Of a stretch of 64,000 bases of DNA, positions 54,905 to 64,000 are shown piece by piece. The notes under the pieces were generated by a model. That model made no database searches. It saw only the letters and a list, made by a program, of their open reading frames with translations, and was not told the DNA's origin. A program made the translations under genes and the position numbers. Source of the stretch: Mesostigma viride (Eukaryota > Streptophyta > Mesostigmatophyceae > Mesostigmatales > Mesostigmataceae); contig RPFO01000796.1 in NCBI GenBank assembly GCA_009746045.1, forward strand, positions 95,153 through 159,152, in the 5' to 3' direction. Position 1 is the stretch's first letter; the number at the start of each line of letters is the position of its first letter.

Positions 54905-54973
54905 GGACGCCCCCTGCATGCATGCGGGCTAAAGAATACTATTCTATAGCTCGCATGCATGCAGGGGGCGTCC
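54905..54973. repeat. 22-bp inverted repeat with 25-bp loop
   Basis: GGACGCCCCCTGCATGCATG + CG and its exact reverse complement at 54952-54973. Sister copies at 51.2 and 52.85 kb have only the left side, without the TGCATGCATG, so the palindrome arose in this copy. Confidence 0.9.
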
Positions 54974-55325
54974 AGTAGTCCAGTAGTCCTAGCTTATAAT
55001 AACTGGTCTACAGTCACCGTGCAGCCATTGCAGCCATGCCTAGCCTGTTTGCATAGCCGTGCCACCATACCTAGTCATGTGCAACACGCGCTATAACTAA
55101 CACACGGTACACAACCAGCCATAGCCTCAGCTTAGCCCTTGTTGTAGTACAGCCATGGCAGCTACATCCTGGCTATCAGTGATCATGCAGATTACTTGCC
55201 CACGCTCCTTCAATGTTATGATATGCTCACATAGGTCTTATTGCACCCACAGATCTTGCCGCCGGGATCGTTATAACCGAGTCCGATTGATTGAGCACTG
55301 CTGTGGCGTGCCTCCAGTGCCACTA

Positions 55326-55950
55326 TATTGCGTATGATTATGATAATCATGCATACGCAATACGCTATCGTACGCGGCCCAGGTGTATAATGTATAATAC
55401 GCTTCATACGGTGTATTATACGCTAATCGTACGCTAACCCCTTCAAAGTCTGTTTTTGCATGGTTTTGATGATCATGCATTCATCAATCTGACCAACCCA
55501 ACATGTTCTCCAGCATCACAAGTTTGGCTTTATATGCCACATTATCACATGGCCTTGCCAATGTCGTCACTACCTAGGTAGAACAACAAGCGCTGTCCCT
55601 AATGAATACTTACTCAATAAAAGCACAACAAAACGTCAAGTTTATATTCAACTAGGGGTACTGAATAAGACATTTTGCCAGAAATAAGACACATTGCCTA
55701 CTCATCGTAGGCCGGCAATTACTAATGGTTCTGCATGAAGCAAGGATACAAAAGGCTTTATGGCTGGCATGCAGGCTAACAAAGTGCACCGGATATGGCC
55801 CAGCAGTAGTGCGCCCAGAGCCGGCCATGCCGGAGGAGCTGGCATGAGCGGACTGCCACTCGGAGGCGTCGGTTTCTACAAGGTCATGCAGTAAGCTAGC
55901 TTGCCTTTGGCTGCCGCCCGCGCATCAGCCTGCTTCCCGGCGTCACTACC
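55326..55950. other. decayed MITE-like sequence, then no gene
   Basis: 55330-55435 has ATTGCGTATG...CATACGCAAT inverted pieces and TATTATACGCTAATCGTACG, similar to the hAT MITE at 35158. 55440-55950 shows nothing recognisable. Confidence 0.45.
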
Positions 55951-56228
55951 AGTTAACGTTCCTAGCAAACACAATGTGAAGGATATGGTTGCAATGCAGC
56001 AATGTGTGAATATGGTTGGAAACGGAGCTTTGTTAAAATTGGATAATGTTACAGCGCTCACACACTTGAGGCTTGTACACGCGCTTGCCAAGTCAAGGCA
56101 AAACACGTGAGGCGGGCTCGCAAGAGATGCCCAATTGGCACTGGCCTATTGTTTATATACTTGTGCACTGTGCTTGCTAGTCCTGAGCAGCCTAAGAGGC
56201 CTGCTCAGTAATAACACCCCCGGTACAG
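55951..56228 (-). repeat. LTR fragment of the 6589-10700 element family
   Basis: Reverse-complemented, this matches the last ~280 bp of the LTR including the TATATAAAC region and the ACGTTAACT end (here at 55951). It diverges abruptly at GGTACAGT. Several differences show it is older than the intact element. Confidence 0.85.
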
Positions 56229-56560
56229 TCACTAGGAGTTAATTTGAAGCCCCCGTAACCTGTCCGGTAACTTCGACGCCCCCGTAACCTGCCCGGTAAC
56301 TTCGACGGGCCAGGTTACGGGTCCGTATTCGTTGGCGGTTTGGGTTACCGGACCGGTTACGGTACCATTCGGAATATTGGCCCCGAGATTCGGTACGGCC
56401 CAGTAACTGGGCCGGTTATGTTTACGGGGGCGTGAACGGCTTCGGTTCAGGTTACGTTGGGGTATACGGGACGGGTCAGGTAGTGGTTACGGCGCCATAG
56501 CTGCCCCAATATTAGGTACTGGGGTGGTTACGGAGCCGTTATCGTTAACTGGATCGTAAA
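56229..56560. repeat. degenerate GGTTACGG / CCGTAACC repeats
   Basis: CCCCCGTAACCTGYCCGGTA is repeated twice at the left. Inverted GGTTACGG-like motifs recur about ten times to 56530, giving many small hairpins. Not assigned to a family. Confidence 0.6.
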
Positions 56561-56585
56561 CCGCGACATAGCTGGCTAGCTACGC

Positions 56586-57850
56586 ATGCACACTGTGGAA
56601 GACGTAGAAGACGCGTTAATTGACTTCTCTGCAGCATCAGCAAAGTATGATGTACATGGCAACCCATGGAAGCGTGCGGCGGGGGCAAAATATATGCTAC
56701 AGGAATTGAGAAAATGGCATCAACAAAATCGCACGCTGTGGAAGAGCCTTAAAGTGGTAAAACAACGCCACAATGGAGGTGTGACCAGTCGGCTTCAGGG
56801 AAGAGTAGCGGTGAGTCACTCTCTTATTTTAGTTGGCGGCAATTCATTGCTGTGATGCAGGCTGCCATGCCAGCAGTCTTCCCTAATGTGTATGGTAGGA
56901 GTACAAGACTAAGGCAGTTATGTTGCTGGCCTCTGCACTGACCCTCCCGCTACATTGTTGGTAATGTTGCTGCTTGGTTGGCTTTCCTTTGACGTGCATA
57001 TCGTCCAATTCTGTGATGCAGATTGAACGCCTAAGCAGCCACATCTATATCTGGAGCAAGGCATGAACGGCAGCAGAAAAGAGAGAGGAAGAGAGGGAAA
57101 GAGAGGCTGCGGAGAAGCGCGAGGAACAGCTAAGATGCAAGAGGCAACGGGTGGAGGAACATGGCAACGAAGCCAGCGGTAGTGGGAGCTGCGAGCAAGC
57201 ACGTCAACTGCGGTGGATGCACACGTGGGGGAGGCACATGCGGGGCAAGCATGTGTAGGCCTGCAAATCGTGCCAGGGCCCACCGTGATTGCAATTGCCG
57301 AGTTCCTGCTGAAGCGAGCACTGGCCTCCTTTCCGCAGTTGGCAGCCAAGGACGCGACAATCACGCTTGTGGAGAGTTTGTGTAAGGAAGAACCTGGACT
57401 CGGCATCGGGCAGTCCAGCGGTGGACCTGCTGAACAACACAGCCTGTGCCCTTGCGAATGCCGCGCTGCAGTTGGTCTCCAACTCCGTCCATCCATGTTG
57501 ATGGCAAGGTTAGTTGTGCCACATTTTCTTCCTGTTTTGGGTATGACGCATCAATAATTGCCCCTTGTATGTACGGGTGCGGTCGATTGACCTCCCTCCA
57601 GCAACATTGCAACATCCGTTACTGACGTCCACTGCGGCGGATGCGTTCCTCCAGCATGTTAGTTGCCTTGTGAGCTGTAATTGTGCAGGGTGTCGTCAGT
57701 ACATCCGATGAGAAGGATAACAAGGAGCTCAAGTGTCACTGGTGTTGCCTGGTTGATGGCGCACGTAATATCCATGGGCATCAGCATATGGTCCCAAACA
57801 CACTCAAACGGCTGGCCGAGTCGCTGGGAGAGGCAGTCCACATGCAGTTG
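56586..57850 (+). pseudogene. unassigned multi-exon gene or broken gene
   Basis: A first exon from ATG 56586 reads DVEDALIDFSAASAKYDVHG, LQELRKWHQQNRTLWKSLKV and ends at GTAGCG|GTGAGT (56811). An acceptor GATGCAG at 57022 opens IERLSSHIYIWSKA, one in-frame TGA at 57064, then a strongly charged helix (EKREEEREREAAEKREEQLR). Further on, in another frame, TVIAIAEFLLKRALASFPQL and, after a 1-bp shift, AVDLLNNTACALANAALQLV. After TTGTGCAG (57690) comes KDNKELKCHWCCLVDGARNI and LAESLGEAVHMQ. The pieces look protein-like, but the stop and shifts suggest a pseudogene or intron errors on my part. No family recognised. Confidence 0.35.
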
Positions 57851-57876
57851 GAGAGGGTGGGTGGGTGGGGTGGCGG

Positions 57877-58033
57877 GAGGGAGGGAGGGAGGGAGGGAGG
57901 GAGGGAGGGAGGGAGGGAGGGAGGGAGGGAGGGAGGGAGGGAGGGAGGGAGGGAGGGAGGGAGGGAGGGAGGGAGGGAGGGAGGGAGGGAGGGAGGGAGG
58001 GAGGGAGGGAGGGAGGGAGGGAGGGAGGGAGGG
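57877..58033. repeat. (GGGA)n microsatellite
   Basis: About 39 uninterrupted units. The flanks 58034-58830 are cryptically simple GGTGGGTG-rich DNA without genes. Confidence 0.97.
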
Positions 58034-58830
58034 CGGGTGGGTGGGTGGTTATGGTGGGTGGATGGGTGCAAGGGTGGTTGCTTATAAGTGAATCGCCAGG
58101 TGGCTGGGGGATCGACGGGGTTTGGGAACTCCTAGGTGGGTGCATTATTGGATGCCTGAGTGAAACTGTTTCATGGGCTGGAGGATTTGCACCGTTGGTT
58201 TGTGGCGGGTGGATGTGTAGCTGTGATTAGAAGTGGGTGGGGTGAGCGATGGGGAAGGTAGATGGGTGGGTGGGTGCACGGATATGGGTGGGTGGGTGGT
58301 TTTGTAGTTGGGATCGACTCACCTATCGCGGGTGGAGGGCTGTGCATGTTAGGGGTGAGATGGGTGGGTGACTGGCTGAGAGGATGTGGATGTGTGAGGG
58401 TGAGTGGGTGCAGGTCGGTGGGTATAAGGGTATGGGGGGAAAGAGTGGTCGAGTGGGAAGGGGCGTGGGTGGGTCAGGGGTGGGCGGCCCGGTGGGCACA
58501 CATGGGGCCAGCTGGCTGGGTGGTTAGGTGGCTGCGTGGTTTTAGTAATGGGTGCCTGGATAAAAGGATGGGTGAATGCCTCCTTATTGCCTAGGTGGGT
58601 AGATTGCATATGTGGCTAGCTGGGTGGGTGGATGTCCCAGTGGGTGGGTATGTGGCTGGGTGCCTGGGTGCACGAGTGGTTAGATAGGTTGGTTTAGTAG
58701 GTGCGTGGCTGGCTGGCTGGGTCACCGGGTGGGTGGACCAGTGGGTGGCTGGGTACTCAGGTGCGCAAGTGTATGAGTACTTGTGTGGGTGGGCCAGGTG
58801 GATGCATGGGTGGGTGACTGCATGGGTGAC

Positions 58831-59459
58831 TCGGTACGCACAAAGGGCAACGGATATAGACATGGGGATATGCCAATGCCTTGGGGTGAGCATACGTGGA
58901 TGCCAGGTGACATGTGCCAGCCTGTCGCAGTTATACTATACCTTGGCGTTTGCTTGGCGTGTCGTTGCCAATAATTTCACACAGGACGTACATGGTACGT
59001 GTTGGTAGCAATCACATGGCTGTGTTAGTGAGTGATGTTGCATGTATTGTTCAGCTTTCTTTCCCATTTTGCAATGTGCCAAGGTTCTTAAGTAGTTTAG
59101 AAGTATGGTGTCATGGGGTATACATCAAGGAGACAACCAGCGCAGGCCAGAAATCGGGAGAATCCGGACCATGGTAGCTCACATGCATGTGCACTGCACA
59201 TCACACATTTGTGGCATACTCGCAATGTCTACCTTACATCTTGCATTCTGTTAGGAACAGTCGCCACTCAGGCATTCACATGCACCAGGGTTTCGCTCAC
59301 TGTTTGTGCTGTAGTCATCGTTAAATCAAAAATCTTTACAAAGCCTGGCAATTGTCATAATGTTGGGCTCCTTATGACATGAGATTTTGCACACGAAGTT
59401 TTGCGACCATGCTTCAGATGCTTGCATGATGACGACCAGTTTTGGTTGTAATATGACAT
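58831..59459. other. no gene seen
   Basis: Contains the block 59131-59180 shared exactly with 35369-35418, preceded by ATCAAGGAGACAAC. Otherwise nothing recognisable. Confidence 0.45.
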
Positions 59460-59619
59460 GGTGGTGCAGGTGCCCTGGTGCACCTAGAGCAGGGGTAGCT
59501 TACATTCCCACCCTTGCATGAAGTAGCCTAGAATGTATTAAAAGCCATATGCCCCTTCTCAGGGATATGTGCTACATTTACTCCCAACGGAGTGATGTTG
59601 ATAACTAATTAATTAATTA
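59460..59619 (+). mobile_element. 160-bp truncated TTAA-tailed retroposon, 7-bp target duplication
   Basis: Closely matches the last 160 bp of the element ending at 50438 (GGTGCCCTGGTGCACCTAGA...TACTCCCAACGGAGTGATG). It is flanked by ATGACAT at 59453-59459 and 59620-59626, with the tail TAATTAATTAATTAA directly before the right duplication. Confidence 0.85.
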
Positions 59620-59979
59620 ATGACATCATATTAATTTTTAAAATCATTATTGATAGCAACACTACCTTGTTAGCATTTGTTACCATTCAGGGCTCCAAAT
59701 GCCCTGAGGCGTTGTTCAAGGTCTGAACAACCGTAATTCATTGTGGCTGTTAAGTTCCAGCTTCGTCGGGCATAATTCGTCTAACTATCTAAGTGCAAAC
59801 GTTGTTTGGAAGGGACTCATTTTGGCCTTAATTAAGGATCTGGAGCAGGAGCACGTATTCCATGGACTGATGGGGGTGGGTGCATTAGAACTGAGCCGCG
59901 AAGACTAGCTGATCTCACTCTAATCTTATATACAAGTTGTCTCCTTGATAATATACAAAGTTGTCTCTCTTAATACAAA

Positions 59980-60131
59980 ATCCTAACTACTCTACTCAGT
60001 CACGCACCCCTTCCTCCTGGCGTGGGGGAGGGGGGGCTCTTACATCGCCATGCGTCCAGGCATGATTTGTCTCGCTTCATGTACCATGATTGCCTTTAAT
60101 TTGACCATTAATTAATTAATTAATTAATTAA
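59980..60131 (-). pseudogene. LINE 3' UTR fragment and TTAA tract
   Basis: AAAATCCTAACTACTCTACT and the following CGCACCCCTTCCTCCTGGCG parallel 35785-35840. A TTAATTAA tract lies at 60107-60131. Only the last part of the LINE 3' region is present. Confidence 0.55.
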
Positions 60132-60133
60132 TA

Positions 60134-61699
60134 ACATCCATCCATCCATCCATCCATCCATCCATCCATCCATCCATCCTCCATCCATCCTCCCTCCCTC
60201 CCTCCCTCCCTCCCTCCCTCCCTCCTCCCTCCCTCCCTCCCTCCCTCCCTCCCTCCCTCCCTCCCTCCCTCCCTCCCTCCCTCCCTCCCTCCCTCCCTCC
60301 CTCCCTCCCTCCCTCCCTCCCTCCCTCCCTCCTCCCTCCTCCTCCCTCCCTCCCTCCCTCCCTCCCTCCCTCCCTCCCTCCCTCCCTCCCTCCCTCCCTC
60401 CCTCCCTCCCTCCCTCCCTCCTCCCTCCCTCCCTCCTCCCTCCCTCCCTCCTCCTCCTCCCTCCCTCCCTCCCTCCCTCCCTCCCTCCTCCCTCCCTCCC
60501 TCCCTCCCTCCCTCCCTCCCTCCCTCCCTCCCTCCCTCCCTCCCTCCCTCCCTCCTCCCTCCCTCCCTCCCTCCCTCCCTCCCTCCCTCCCTCCTCCCTC
60601 CCTCCCTCCCTCCCTCCCTCCCTCCCTCCCTCCCTCCCCCCTCCCTCCCTCCCTCCCTCCCTCCTCCCTCCCTCCTCCCTCCCTCCCTCCCTCCTCCTCC
60701 GTCCCTCCCTCCTCCCTCCCTCCCTCCCTCCCTCCCTCCCTCCGTCCCTCCCTCCGTCCCTCCCTCCGTCCGTCCCTCCCTCCCTCCCTCCTCCCTCCTC
60801 CCTCCCTCCCTCCCTCCCTCCCTCCCTCCCTCCTCCCTCCCTCCCTCCCTCCCTCCCTCCCTCCCTCCCTCCCTCCCTCCTCCCTCCCTCCCTCCCTCCC
60901 TCCCTCCCTCCCTCTCCCTCCTCCCTCCCTCCCCTCCCTCCCTCCTCCCTCCTCCCTCCCTCCCTCCCTCCCTCCCTCCCTCCCCTCCCTCCCTCCCTCC
61001 CTCCTCCCTCCTCCTCCCTCCCTCCTCCCTCCCTCCCTCCCTCCCTCCCTCCCTCCCTCCCTCCCTCCCTCCCTCCTCCCTCCCTCCCTCCCTCCTCCTC
61101 CCTCCCTCCTCCCTCCCTCCCTCCCTCCCTCCCTCCCTCCCTCCCTCCCTCCCTCCCTCCCTCCCTCCCTCCCTCCCTCCCTCCCTCCCTCCCTCCCTCC
61201 CTCCCTCCCTCCCTCCCTCCCTCCCTCCCTCCCTCCCTCCCTCCCTCCCTCCCTCCCTCCCTCCCTCCCTCCCTCCCTCCCTCCCTCCCTCCTCCTCCCT
61301 CCCTCCCTCCTCCCTCCCTCCCTCCTCCCTCCCTCCCTCCCTCCCTCCCTCCCTCCCTCCCTCCCTCCCCCCTCCCTCCCTCCCTCCCTCCTCCCTCCCT
61401 CCCCCTCCCTCCCTCCCTCCTCCCTCCCTCCCTCCCTCCCTCCCTCCCTCCTCTCCTCCCTCCTCCCTCCCTCCCTCCTCCTCCCTCCTCTCCTCCCTCC
61501 TCCCTCCCTCCCTCCCTCCCTCCCTCCCTCCCTCCCTCCCTCCCTCCCTCCTCCCTCCCTCCCTCCTCCTCCCTCCCTCCCTCCCTCCTCCCTCTCCCTC
61601 CCTCCCTCCCTCCCTCCCTCCCTCCCTCCTCTCCCTCCCTCCCTCCCTCCTCCCTCCCTCCCTCCCTCCCTCCCTCCCTCCCTCCCTCCCTCCTCCCTC
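60134..61699. repeat. 1.5-kb polypyrimidine tract, (CATC)n then (CCCT)n
   Basis: About 14 CATC units to 60190, then CCCT repeats to 61699 interrupted by CCT, CCCCT and rare CCGT units. The plus strand is nearly all C and T for 1.5 kb. It can form triplex (H-DNA) structures. The long Arg-Glu-Gly-Gly frames on the minus strand are artefacts of the repeat. Confidence 0.98.
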
Positions 61700-61921
61700 C
61701 ATCCATGATGAAATTTGGTCGGGTAAATTGCAATAGACTCGCCTTTTGATGACGAACACGCCGATCTAATTTTTGGCAGCCATTGCCCAGGATTTCGCAA
61801 GTTATCGCCAGCGGCCTGCCCAGCAGATCTCGCTATTTTTCTGCACATTATGGCGGCACCACGCATGTGATCAGTGTGCCTGCGCCCCCTGCCCTCGTCC
61901 AGGTGCTATTAAACGTAGCTA

Positions 61922-63119
61922 TGGAGGTCCCCGCATCGTCTTCAGCTCTTGCCGCCGATTCTATTGATGCCCAGATTGCTGCAAACAAAATCGCCCACGA
62001 CATTGTCGTCGCCAAGAACGCCGCTAACAAGCGATCCAAGACTTGGAAGCAACTTCGGAAGCAACTCCGATAGCTGCTGAAACCTCCTTGCCGGACGCCA
62101 TTTCTTCCTCATTCTACATGCCAGGCCAGCGTTTGAGCCTGGCAGACATCGATACCTTACTCGCCTACAATGACGCCGCTGTGACAAGCGTGCTGAAGCT
62201 CCGCAACGACAACGACGCCCCGATTCGCCACCCTAAGAGCGGCCAGGTTATGGAGGCTGCTTCGGATGAATGGCCTCATTGGGATGAGCGCCAGCGTCGG
62301 CTTGCCTGTCTTATTTCGTGCTGCCCTGAACTTGTCGAGCTGCCGGCGACGACCATCGCCAGGCCAGCCCCCGCGACCGATGTTAACGTGCAGCTGCAGG
62401 ACGTCGCACAGTCTTTTACGACCGTGCAGGGCGACATTAAGGTCCTGACGGAGGCGTCTGCAGCTGCGACGGCACTATTGCTGGAGCTGAAGAAAGCCAT
62501 GGCAGCCCCCGCCAAAACTACCACGTTTGCCGACGTCACCGGCAAGCAGTTGACCACCATCGTTCAACAGGCGGCCAAGTCTGCAGCTACCGCTGCGGTC
62601 ACCCAGAATGCAGTGCAGCAACGCCAGCGCAATATGGTAATCAAAGGCTTCCAGACAGGCGCGGCAGCACATGAGACAGCACACTCACTTGCCGAGGAGC
62701 TGCGCGGCCCAGCGTTTCTGGGGAAGATGCAGCTCCAGAACCGTGTTGTCATTGAACGAGCCATTCGGCTGCCAGGCCCTCCGGGCCTGGTCGTCGTCAC
62801 CATGGCCTCCATGCACGACAAACGCCTCGTGCTGGGAGCACGTCGTCTGCTCCAGCCCGGCGACTTCAGCCTCGACGAGGACTACACGCCGGCTCAACTG
62901 AAGGCGAGGAGCGCGGTGTGGAACAGCACCATCGTCCAGGGGGAGCGGCGTTGCCACCCTCCATCGCCTGACTACGTATGCATTGAGTCGTCCCCCTCTT
63001 CTTCCCCCTCTTTTTCAACCTCCACCGGCGGGCCGCTTCGGCCACTTGCCGCTTTCTCTTGGCCTGTTTTTGCGCGATGTCAACGGGATTTTCCATGGTG
63101 GCTGTACTTTCGCTCGTAA
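61922..63119 (+). CDS. LINE ORF1-like protein, near-intact
   Basis: A frame starting MEVPASSSALAADSIDAQIA (ATG 61922) joins, after a small frameshift near 62020, a frame of 358 codons to TAA 63117. Order: a helical Ala-rich N-terminus, a middle coiled-coil-like part (VNVQLQDVAQSFTTVQGDIK), then QRQRNMVIKGFQTGAAAHET, LQNRVVIERAIRLPGPPGLV, MHDKRLVLGARRLL and DEDYTPAQLKARSAVWN. The same R.RN.V..GF / V..A.R / KR.VL..RR.L / DEDYT..Q...R..W pattern is seen, shorter, in the elements at 49.7-54.9 kb. This is the best ORF1 in the window and represents a different subfamily. A Ser/Pro-rich tail (SSPSSSPSFSTS) replaces the usual VYWKG end. No ORF2 follows; it ends in unrelated repeats. Confidence 0.65.
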
Positions 63120-63261
63120 TTACGGGTGGTGCATTAAGCGCAGGCTTTCGACCTTCCCTTTCAACACCAAACTACTCCATCATCTTGTGTAAGTTAGGGT
63201 CTTAGGGGCAGTGCAGCTTGTCTGGACGATCGATCATGCAGACAAGCACACGTGACCCTGA

Positions 63262-63412
63262 CCGAAATGATTACCAAAAAAGGACAAATGATTACCGATT
63301 TTTACCGATGATTACACATGATTACACATGATTACACGTACATGATTACCAAAAAAGGACAAATGATTACCGATTTTTACCGATGATTACACATGATTAC
63401 ATATGATTACAC
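63262..63412. repeat. direct duplication with ATGATTACAC sub-repeats
   Basis: GATTACCAAAAAAGGACAAA to CACATGATTACA occurs twice (63267-63338, 63343-63412). Within each, the 10-mer ATGATTACAC is repeated two to three times. Confidence 0.9.
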
Positions 63413-64000
63413 CCCGTATTACATAGGAAGGTGTGACTATGTACTCCACCCTATGTACTCCAAGAGTACATAGGGTGGCACACTATGTACTCCAAGAGTA
63501 CATAGTCCGGAGTACATATGATCCGGGATTTCCGAATAGGGGACTGCCGACGCGGTGAGACACGCCCGTATTACATAGGAAGGAGTGACTATGTACTCCA
63601 CACTATGTTCCAAGAGTACATAGGGTGGCACACTATGTACTCCAAGAGTACATAGTCCGGAGTACATATGATCCGGGATTTCCGAATAGGGGACTGCCGA
63701 CGCGGTGAGACACGCCCGTATTACATAGGAAGGAGTGACTATGTACTCCACACTATGTTCCAAGAGTACATAGGGTGGCACACTATGTACTCCAAGAGTA
63801 CATAGTCCGGAGTACATATGATCCGGGATTTCCGAATAGGGACTGCCGACGCGGTGAGACACGCCCGTATTACATAGGAAGGAGTGACTAAGTACTCCAC
63901 ACTATGTACTCCAAGAGTACATAGGGTGGCACACTATGTACTCCAAGAGTACATAGTGTGGAGTACATATGATCCGGGATTTCCGAATAGGGGACTGCCG
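63413..64000. repeat. ~150-bp satellite with hairpins, runs off the window
   Basis: Four units start at 63413, 63565, 63715 and 63864 (CCCGTATTACATAGGAAG), spaced 152, 150 and 149 bp. Each contains two copies of CTATGTACTC CAA GAGTACATAG, 10-bp stems with a 3-nt loop, and a GGAGTACATATGATCCGGGA block. Copies differ by only a few bases. Confidence 0.95.

Larger units (their letters stand above)
53558..55325 (+). mobile_element. ORF1-type retroposon with N-terminal part, interrupted
   Basis: The N-terminal part (53570-53939) has heptad-like sequence (VEKMPLMTTALNTVEAKVSN), consistent with the ORF1 coiled coil. After the nested insertion it resumes at 54172, KKLEAIT spanning the junction. It continues to CRVVLRRFPPCSQKPGETST (about 54450) and DDDLTP, ending in VYW. 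GEVRT-like 3' UTR sequence continues to 55325 without hairpin or tail, cut by a TATTATACG-containing element. Insertions TCGATC (54622-54627), CCGGCC (54630-54635), GATCGATCGA (54666-54675), CATGCA (54822-54827) and TGCATG (54880-54885) break its frame. Confidence 0.75.

Noticed and set aside
60120..61866. Minus-strand frames of 537-580 codons of Arg-Glu-Gly-Gly repeats
   Set aside because: Produced by the (CCCT)n tract being stop-free in all phases; no start context or homology.
63413..64000. CRISPR or integron-like hairpin array
   Set aside because: The whole 150-bp unit is repeated, not just the hairpins; it is a tandem satellite.

Overview
This window is nuclear DNA of a eukaryote, not bacterial. 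One protein-coding gene here has eight exons with GT-AG introns, and almost everything else is transposable-element sequence and simple repeats. The organism cannot be named from the sequence. GC-rich snap-back repeats (43.2-43.6 and 46.6-47.1 kb) and the family of the one host gene are compatible with a chlorophyte alga, but that is a weak inference.

Layout. 0-11.5 kb: a decayed LINE (LINE-A, + strand) split by two later insertions, an internally deleted piggyBac-type transposon (2791-5976, TTAA target duplication) and a 4.1-kb LTR retrotransposon (6589-10700, CCCTG target duplication). 11.5-20.8 kb: a second LINE (LINE-B, +) and a third (LINE-C, -). LINE-C is interrupted by a 1.7-kb DNA transposon, and an ~85-bp inverted-repeat pair flanks it. 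22.2-31.3 kb: the host gene, on the minus strand, a 646-residue membrane-anchored Asp-box (BNR, sialidase-like) protein. Its introns are packed with micro- and minisatellites. 33.3-36.2 kb: a tRNA-like SINE fragment, LINE fragments and a hAT-type MITE. 36.2-40.6 kb: no confident gene. 40.66-49.45 kb: three tandem copies, plus a partial fourth, of a 2.4-3.0 kb unit of unknown function. Each has a TATA box, a conserved ORF region and a 24-bp minisatellite. 49.5-55.4 kb: several copies of a retroposon carrying a LINE ORF1-like protein and ending in a hairpin plus a (TTAA)n tail. 55.9-64 kb: an LTR fragment, a broken unassigned gene, large simple repeats (including 1.5 kb of pure pyrimidine), one long ORF1-type frame and a 150-bp hairpin satellite running off the end.

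The most interesting observation is a mutational signature. Where repeat copies can be aligned, many frame-breaking insertions are exactly 4 bp and follow one rule: a dinucleotide XY becomes XY + reverse complement(XY) + XY (TG to TGCATG, CC to CCGGCC, TC to TCGATC, CT to CTAGCT, AA to AATTAA, GT to GTACGT). I located 27 sites by eye. Removing the insertions restores LINE reading frames in several cases. The abundant TGCATG and (TTAA)n tracts may be the same process iterated.
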